Part shown: in pieces, positions 1 through 8,806 of the stretch
Layout of the letters: every line of letters begins with the position of its first letter
Position numbering within the stretch: position 1 is the stretch's first letter
Source of the DNA: Pavlovales sp. CCMP2436
Lineage: Eukaryota; Haptophyta; Pavlovophyceae; Pavlovales
DNA: 16,184 bases
Reading direction: 5' to 3'
Assembly (NCBI GenBank): GCA_026770615.1
Contig: MU631468.1
Location: 7,181 to 23,364 of the forward strand
Translations under genes and position numbers: made by a program
The notes under the pieces: model-generated
Databases searched by the model: none
What the model was told of the DNA's origin: nothing
Seen by the model: the letters and a program-made list of their open reading frames with translations, nothing else

Positions 1-7
1 CCCCCAG

Positions 8-132
8 GCCACAGTTAATGCACCCCTCTGGGAGTTCACTGGCGGTTCCCGGCCGCTCTCTCGCCCCGCCCGCCGAAATCAAATCACGACCTGTCTCGCC
101 CGCTCCTTCGCTACAGCCATCGGCGAGCGGAG
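8..132 (+). CDS. Possible upstream exon of the DENND6-like gene
   Basis: The window opens with CCCCCAG, like the C-rich acceptors used elsewhere in this gene, followed by an open frame (PQLMHPSGSSLAVPGRSL...) ending at a weak donor, GAG|gtcatc. It leaves in phase 1, which matches the entry phase of the next exon at 456. The peptide is low-complexity (Ser, Pro, Ala) and is only loosely like the Pro/Gly-rich linker of the family, so this could be intron. Confidence 0.28.
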
Positions 133-455
133 GTCATCACATCACACTTAAACAAGAAAACCGTTCTGCATGTTCAAATGTCACATACCCCCATACTTAG
201 ATTGCATTTATTCGAAGAAATATCATATAGCACCAAGAAGGCCATACTTTATTCTATATCCTAAACCCAACCCCGACCCTGCCTCGAACCCAACTCAACT
301 TCAATCCTCATATACCCGGGTGCAATCGCGTGTGGGATTAGTCGAGGGCAAGGTTTTAAGGGGTATTATGCGGGGTTTAAGAGTCTTGGTTGCCCCAACC
401 CTAACCCCAGCCCAAGCCCGAGCCAATGCGATCTCCGACCCCGAACCCCTTACAG

Positions 456-532
456 GCGCGCTCAGTGTGCTCATTGGATTAAGGGGCTCGCAAGGGTCTC
501 CATATGAGGCAATATGGACGTACTGGAAGCTG
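456..532 (+). CDS. DENND6: DENND6-like exon A
   Basis: The exon ends with SPYEAIWTYWKL, which aligns with the family's MLWELVLLGEP region and runs straight into VLTGATVLV of the next exon. The donor is CTG|gtgagt (phase 0). The 3' end is firm. The 5' end is less so: I chose the TTACAG acceptor at 450-455, but other AGs lie nearby. Confidence 0.6.
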
Positions 533-3500
533 GTGAGTTGATTTGACATGTTTCGTTCACTTCCAGGCTTGCAGTCTAAAGCGCACGAGCCTGACGTACA
601 TCGTTGCACCGAAAACAAATAGCTACTTATTAAATCACGTATAAAATTGAAAATTGTATTCTGGGCGGTTGCGGCGGTTTCGGTCCAGTCCGAATCCAGT
701 TGGCTGGCACAAGTTGTTGCAAGTTAGATTTCGCCCTATTTTGGGGCGGTATCTGTTTGCTCGGAGAAGGTCCTCGACTTACGGTCGAAAAACCATCTTC
801 CCGGGACAGACGTCTCAACTAGATTTCCATTTTTTGTGGAGTGTACTGCGTGCAGCCTGCCAGCCTGTCTGCTTCCACTGTCTGCCGCCTACTGCCTGTG
901 CCTACATGTCTGCTACCTGCCTGTCTATAGGACCCTATGCAAATGCATCGAGTACGTCCGTTGGAATCTCCGAAAATGCTTCGACGTCATGAGCTGTTGT
1001 TATGTCATTTATATATGTTTGAATGCCACGTCTGCCACATGGGGCGCAGTCTCTGCGTTCAGGTGGCCCCGGATGTCAACGTCTGAGCGTCACTCTGTTG
1101 AGCTTTAGCGTCACCTTGCGGTGATACCCAAAGCGCCGACAGAGCTCCGAGCAGGCGATTTCGTTTCCGCAGCTGTACACCTTAAAATCTGCCTCCCCCC
1201 CTCCCCTCCACGTGACTATCGTTGATCGCCTGTTGTCTACGCGCCTGAGCTGGTCTACCTATTGCCGTCTCCCGCCTGCTAAGCTGTCTAGTTTATTTTA
1301 TGATAATTCAATAAATGTGACGAGCGGCATTTTCTGTGCCAGCCTTGGATTGACCCCCCCCCCCCCTCAGGTGCTTACCGGCGCCACTGTTCTCGTGCAC
1401 TCGTCGTCCCCGAAGCGATGTTCTGACGCCGTGCTTGCGCTGATTTCGCTGATCGCACCAATTCCTTTCTGCGGCGATTTTCGGCCCTATTTCACGATTC
1501 ACGACCAGGTCCAAACTAATTTTCACGAGTATAATTTCATCTTTTTCTATGGAGGGGTCACTTACATACCCCTGTACTCACATTTGTATTTACTCCCCCG
1601 GGCCATAAGTCTGGTCGCACGGTTTGCCCGCTACGTATGGGGCCCTTCCCAGCGTCCCCGCGGGCTGAAAAGTTGGGGCCAGGTCGCAAACCCCGGGGGC
1701 GCATTTGGGTAGCTACATATCGCCCAACTCGAATAAAAAATAAGCGCAAATAAATTAATAAACTAAAGACATACAAAAAATGGTGATTTTTCAACTTTTG
1801 AGCACCCGGCCGTCTACGCCGCGGGGATCCGGATCTCAGCCGCGCCGCGCCTCAAAGGCGACATGGCGCGCTCGGGGAGCACCCCCGGCGAGCACCAAGC
1901 CCCCCTACACACCAGCCGTACCACCTCCGAGGCGCGGCGCGGCTGGGATCCGGATCCCCGCGGCGTAGACGGCCGGGTGCTCAAAAGTTAAAAAAAATCA
2001 CCATTTTTTGTTTGTCTTTAGTTTATTAATTTATTTGCGCTTATTTTTTATTCGAGTTGGGCGATAGTAAGTTACCCAAATGTACCCCCCGGTGTTGGCG
2101 ACCGGGCCCCAACTTTTCAGCCCGCGGGGACGTCGGGAAGGGCCCCATACGTAACGGGCAAACCGTGCGACCAAGACTTATGGCCCGGGGGAGTACATTC
2201 AAACCAGACTTTCATATGTGACCGCTGTATGTGATGTGAACCAGGACTTTGAGCGTTACACGACCGCAGTGAATGAGCCTCCGCCCGCTGCCGACGGCTC
2301 AGGTAAATATTTTGATTTGTTTGAGAAGTATTGGCTTCGTAACTAGGGCCGATTCAAAATTAACGAGTAATGTGTATTTTGATGAAAGTACCTCTATTAG
2401 ATGAACTGCTTCACCAAGATAGTTAAGCGTTAGTTGCGACGTGTAGTGAGATATGCTATCAACAAATGTATGACCAACTTCTGCGCTCAATATATTACGT
2501 GTGACGTCTCTACCACCTCCCCTCAGGACGCGGCGTGATTTTGGGAGTGACCAATCCCTACTTCCTCAAAATTCGCCAGGTGAGGCTTTGATGATATTCA
2601 ACATTATTTCAATAAAGGCGCCCGGTTGACGCGCGCCCGGTTGACACCTTCATCCACTTGAAATCATTAACCACCCCCCCCCCCCCCCACACACACACAT
2701 ACACACACTCCCTACCTCCCCACCCCCCGTTAGAGCCATGGCATGTGCTGGTGCATCGTATTCGTTTAACCCCACCCCCTTCCCCCCTCCATCATCCTTA
2801 GCCATGGCATGTGCTGGTGCAGCTGGACCAGCCGAAGGAGGGGTCGAGTCCGGGCATGCCCGGACTTTCGCACAACTCGTCTGGAACGAATATAGAGGTG
2901 CGCAGCGCGCGCGCGTGCGCGGAAGGGGGGGGGGTTGTTGTTTGTGTTATTGTTTTGTTGTCAATAATAATTGTAGTAGTTAACGTATTTATTCGTCCAG
3001 AACCAATATAGAGGTGCCATGCGCTAAGGGGTAAAAGGGGGTCAAATACCGCGATCACCGGGCTTTTGTATGTGCTACCCTGTGTGGGTAATTCAAGAAC
3101 TGCAATTTGAAGGTAATGTATGGTACCTTGAAAATGAATGTGACCTGAGCCGGATTGGCCCTTAAACCAGAGGCAAGGTCCACCACTTCTATAACGAATC
3201 CGCCTCTTCTGCCTGATGCGTTCTACCCTCGCTCTCATTTAATTAATCGTTTTGTTACGGCTATATAGATGTCTTAACTGTTGTTGTTGTTGTTGTTGTT
3301 GTAGTTGTTGTTGTTTGTGTTGTTATTATCACAGTTGTGTTTTTCGGTGTTGTTGGTATTATGAACTGTGTCATTTATTCTGCTCGTTCGACCTCTCATC
3401 GTCGTCGGTTCATAATGACATAACTTTTGAAAGTGAATCCGCCGTGCCAGCAGGTACCTTCAGCTGCGCCTATGCGCTGAAGGCCCATCGCGGACTATTT

Positions 3501-6500
3501 TATGATCTGTACTGATCTCACTCACACTTAACTATTTAAATGGTTTTATATTGATCCTGCTAACCCTCTTATCAGAGGATGCGTTGGAGATATTGCGGGC
3601 ATGGCCGGGCCGCTTGTGGCCCGGCACGCCAAGCTCAGTTGCCCAGAGGGGTAAACCGCTCCGCGCCTTGCGCGAGGCCGTACATCCTGGGCTGCAGATC
3701 CACGGGCGAAACAAGCTCCTGACCGTGGGCGTGCTTACCCTGGCCCGTATAACGGGTGGTTGCACAGCGAGAGTCGGCACTTATGTGCCAACTCGTAAGA
3801 AAGTAAGAAGGAAGGGCGTGAGCACTGCGTTGACGCCCGCTCACTCCGAGTTGCTGCCGCCGCGGCGACGTTTGGTGGTGACTGAGGGCTAGAACTTTGC
3901 GACGAGAGCGTTGGCAGCGCTCAAAACCTCGCTGGATGAGCGCCATGCGTCGATTGGCGGGAGAACGAACTCGCAGCTGACGCTGCCGATCGCGTGCAGG
4001 TGCGAACAGTCTGCACGCGAAGGCGCGTCGGCGATGTTGGCCTCCGAGGGCACATATTGGAACCACACGTCGAGGCCCAGCGCTGCCGCGATCGCCCAAA
4101 AGGCATGCACGATGCGAGCCGAGTCCGGGATGCTTGAGTAGCCCTTGAGGAGCCCTGCAACGCTCGAGGTGTTATCCAAAAAATGGATTATTTGGCGGTT
4201 GATGAAGAGGCACAGGAGCGAGTAGTAGACGGCAACTGCTGCGGGCAGCTCGAGTTGTCCAATGTACTGTTTGCGCTCGCAAAATTGCGCCATGAAGTCA
4301 GGCGGGACCACTGCGCTCGCGTGGAACTAAAAGCTGTCTAGCTACTTCTTTTTTTAATAATCAATTGGACTTGACATTAGTTATTGATGTTTTAGCGCTC
4401 AGCCCTGGTGATTCGTCGCCGGGCCTACTTTAGCTGGGCTGCGCCCGTGAGTAGAGATCTGATCCGATTGATCAGAAGATAGTAAGCGACCACGAGAAAT
4501 GTGCCATTTTCGTTATTGCTGCACAAGAATCACGTTGTTGAGTTGCCAACATTTCTAGGTTGCTGTCGGCGTCGGTGTTAGGTGTTGATACTATAATTAC
4601 TATAACGATAGTTTCTAATACTACTTAATTATTGTCTGCATCTAGCTGTCTCCCCCCGCTGTCTGCCCCCCCCCCCACCCACCCACCCACGTACCTTCCC
4701 ACCTACGCAAAGCCATACACACACAAACACACATGCGCGAGTCTCTTCGACCATTGCGCGCGGCAGTGCATAATGATGACCAATTCGAAATTTAGAACTA
4801 TTCAGAATGAATTCGTATTTGAAAAACAGTGTGCTCTTTTTTTACTTCTCAGAGCTAATATTTATAATATAGGCGATTATGGCTCGCGCGGCAGGCGGCG
4901 GGGCTGGCGGCGCGGGGAGAGCGCGAAGATCATTGGTACTTGTGATTCACTTTGCACTTGATTGCACTCTACTTCATGTTTGATTTATTTCTTATTTGTT
5001 GACTTGCGTAATAACAATAAACTGTCAGCTGGCTTAGCGTAGTAGACACTCACTGGGCATACCCAAACGTTTGTCTGTGTGTGCGTGTGTTCTTCCATTT
5101 ACCCTATCATCCTGATTGGTTTTTAGGTATCATCCTAATTACACTCTTAGGGGGCTGATCGCCTCCTGCCCCTGAGTAGATAGCACGTGCCTCACCTTAC
5201 TCCTGTCTGACATGGAATATAAACCTCCAAAGCAAACGGAGTATGTACGTTAATGTTGCTAACTGCCTCTTTGAATAATTATTTGCTGGTCACAAAATTA
5301 TGTGTACTCAACCAACTTTTCCTGTTTAGCATGAAATATTCATTACGGCCCCTACGGAGCAGCCACTGTGGAACAGGAGTAAGCATAATAATGGTGCCTC
5401 AAATAACGATAATATGTGCTTCGGAGTATACCTTAATTGTCTGCGCTCACTGACTGAAGTATGTCATCTGGATGTCGTAAGATGTAAAAAAAAAAAATGC
5501 GTCCTCAAATCAGCCTAGTGATCGTCCGCCTGCCTGCTGCTGTTTCCCACCAGCTAAGCACACTAAAGCACATTGTATAATACTAGTAAAACCAGCAGGA
5601 TTTTCGTACAGTTCGAGCATCAGCCTTCAACTCCCCTACATACATACTAATTGAAGCAGCACTGGTGGTAATAGCAAACGCAGTAGCCTTGGCATTTTAA
5701 AACTGGGCATTAAACACTATCTCCTTTTACATCGTATACCGTGATAAAACACATCATTTTACTATACCGTGATAAAACACAGGTGGTAATAGCAGACGCA
5801 GTGGTTTTGAAGAGACTGGAAGACGTCCTCGACACAGACGCCGCCGCACCCACTGCTCGCAGGTAATGCTGGGGGGGGGGGTCGAAACCTAGTGGCGCGG
5901 TCGATATTGCTCGGACTGAAAAGGTCGTTGTCTCTAGGCGAGCCCTTCTGATATATCAGAATAGACCCTTCTGAGAACGAGAGCCTCTCGCTGGTTCGAA
6001 GGCTCTGACTGCCCGCTCTCACTGTCCACGCTCACTATCCGCTCTCACTGTCTGCCCTCACTGTCTGCCCCCCCCCCACCCCCCACCACCACCACCCCCC
6101 ACACACGAAATCGTCACGCATGAAAAAATCCTTTGATCGGCCTTAGTGGTGGGCAACGGTGTCTGTGGGCCCGGAAGAACCCCCCGATCTGAGTGTGTTT
6201 CAACGCTTTGATCCGGCTCGACCCATCCGGGAGCGGACGTTGATCTAGACATTTACACCCAGTATGAGTGCGGGTCGACCTTGCCCACTGGCCTCACCTG
6301 CCAGGCATGGGACAAATGAGCCGCCCTCAGTAAGAGTAGAAAGGAGAGCAGGCAGTCTGCGTTAAGGTTTATATGAGGGTCGCCAATTGCAGTGAAGGAT
6401 GTATGTCTCCGTCCCGGGGACAGACTTCATATCTTTTTCAGTGACCTAAGAATCATCTGAACAAAAGAGTATCTGAATCACCCGGACCGGAGACAGACGT

Positions 6501-8768
6501 CCAAACGCCCGGTCATTAAGATTTGCGACCCCCATAATACCCCTGCGTAGGGCCAAATCTGACCTCTCTCCAGGCTCGGCGGATTTAAATTCGGCGCTTT
6601 TAAACATTCTCTCACTGGGGGCCGCGGGGGGGGCGACAAGCGAAGGCGAGGTCCCTTCCCCACTAAGACACGCGAATTCTGAGGCGAGTACTGAGGTGAG
6701 GACGTTGCTGCTCTAGCGTTATTCTTATTTTATTGTGAAGGAGACGTGGCTAGCTCTTTTTGATTCTATTTTGTTATCTCAAACTAATGACATTAAGGTT
6801 GTCCCCTAATGCAATATGCGAATACTTTGGATAGCGCTGAGGTGTAGGAAATGTGTTTGAATCTGAGGGGATTGTGTTCATGAATATTGTGCTACATTGC
6901 TCCCAACATTGCTCCCAACATAGCTACATGGTCCCTTCACGATATTTCTACCGATCCATCACCTGCGACACGCAAATACGAAGCAGATACTGTAGTGTTG
7001 TCATTTCACTACTTATTCTTATATTTGTGGTGATAATGATGATGATGATACTGATAACAAGACTACTATGGGGGACCTTCGGTTACTTTTCGACACAAAA
7101 TAACCGCCGAAATCAAGGTCCGCACCCAGGTTCAGTATCACAGACCCATGTACGTGGGCCGCGATATTGCGACGGCATCGCATCTGCAACCTTCGTTGCA
7201 CCAATTTATCCGAGCGCGTCGAAGTTGCAACTCGACTCCTTGCGCCGTTGGAAAGAGATCTCTGAGCGTCTTGGTTCTAGTTTGTGTCGAAAACTAACCG
7301 GGGATCCTGTCCACGCGGACGAGCAAACCACGCGCGGACGGAAGCGACGACGGGGTGTTCAGGGGCTGGCGTACTTCGAAAGCACACGCCCAGCTATCGG
7401 CACAGCCAGTCTCACCTTCCGTGCGCCATATCTCGCCGCTCTGCGCCCACCCGCGCGGAGGGCTATCACGTGCCAAAAGTGGGCTCGCCATCGTGAAAAT
7501 CAAAGTTGTTCACTGTTCAGTGTGTGTCGAAAACTAAAATGAGTCGAAAAGGAACCGACGGCCCCCATACTGCTGATAATAAAATGAGCAGCAGAGTTGG
7601 AATCTTTCCCATTCCAATACTAATAAAAAGTTATTTAAAAGTAGGATGATCACGATGATAAGAATGAGAATGATACCCATAATATTCGTATTAAAGAATT
7701 TAAACCCCCCTAATAAGCAGCAGAGTGTGCAACTCTCCGTCTCTAATATTAAGAAGTCTGCTGATTATTATGATCCAAATTTTGATTATTATGAGTATGA
7801 TCATCATTATCACACTGTTTGTTTTTGCAGCAGCCATCTCATCGTCTCCAACACTGATAAATATGATTATTGTTTCATTCTCTTTTAAGCAGCAGAGTGG
7901 CCGCCTCACCGTCTCGCCCAGTGCGCACAAAATTGGCAATGAGTTGTTACGCCAGGTGAGAGTTATAGCTATTTCACCCCGTCGCCCCCCACCCCTCCCC
8001 CCTCTTTTATGCCCGCAGCTCCTGTGCGCGCACTAAACCCCCTGTTTAATTGAGACCTGGACTTTACACTAACAAGCTCTCGGAATAATGACGGAATTTT
8101 CTCTGAAGCTTAAACTATTCCTTAGCCAAACTATTCCCTAGCTTTGCTTTGGTGCGGAACGTGCGGGTCCTTATCGGACAGCTGCACCCCTTATATGCGT
8201 CAAGGCATAGCCTGTGAGCTCACCCCCCCCCTGCCTTAGCTGAAGCAATTCCCCCCCTTCACCCTCTCTCCACCCTCATCCCTCCCCATATGCCCCTAGC
8301 ACTTCCGCGACCTGACTGTGCGCTTCCTGCGTCCGTTCGAGCTGTATGGAACACGAGGGTTCATCCCGGCGCAGGTGATTCCATTGTAATAATTTCCATC
8401 CTAATAATATGTATTCGTTTTCGTAGTATATATAGTACTCCGCTTCAAGAAAGTTCAAACTAAAAATAGTACTGACTCGCAGCCTCTTTTAGCAGAAAGT
8501 ACCTCCTTGTATCAGCTAATAGGAGTGGCAGCCCCAGCATGCGTGATTTTATGTGTATTAAGTAACCAAATGATTTCTAATTATATCTGATTCGGATGCC
8601 ATAAGTCTAAAAAAAAACGACGTGCTCAATTTCACTTCCTCATCGCCGCTGCCTGCTTTACTGCCCACCTGAGGTTCCCCCCCCCCACCCCCACCCCCAA
8701 CACGCACACACACAAGCACATTATCTCACTGCCCACTCTGACTGACTGCTCCCGCCACTGCCCAACTG

Positions 8769-8806
<38 letters not shown>

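Larger units (their letters stand above)
2580..5782 (+). other. Long intron D of the DENND6-like gene
   Basis: About 3.2 kb between the GVTNPYF exon and the tentative exon at 5783. It contains C15 plus a CA run (2674-2709), two direct-repeat pairs (2734-3025), a GTT microsatellite (3279-3325) and an antisense retroelement relic (3889-4326). Another poly-C/ACCC tract lies at 4657-4690. The expected HWPHII-type segment could be hidden here in a small exon I did not find. Confidence 0.5.

Noticed and set aside
1896..1930. Similarity of the foldback spacer (CCCCCCTACACACCAGCCG) to 12250-12275 (CCCCCCTACATACAGCCG)
   Set aside because: It is too short and low-complexity to claim shared origin by eye; the surrounding bases do not align convincingly.
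1780..1968. Short ORFs in the foldback arms
   Set aside because: They are read through inverted repeat DNA and mirror each other on both strands; no protein similarity.
3551..3892. 113-codon + strand frame with Trp-Pro pairs, tested as the missing HWPHII exon
   Set aside because: No usable acceptor and donor give a family-like peptide, and the frame overlaps the region downstream of the antisense retroelement relic.
6853..7542. 229-codon + strand frame
   Set aside because: It crosses the left end of the TA-flanked element and shows no domain; its 5' third is intronic AT-rich sequence. A degenerate transposase fragment inside cannot be excluded but no motif supports it.
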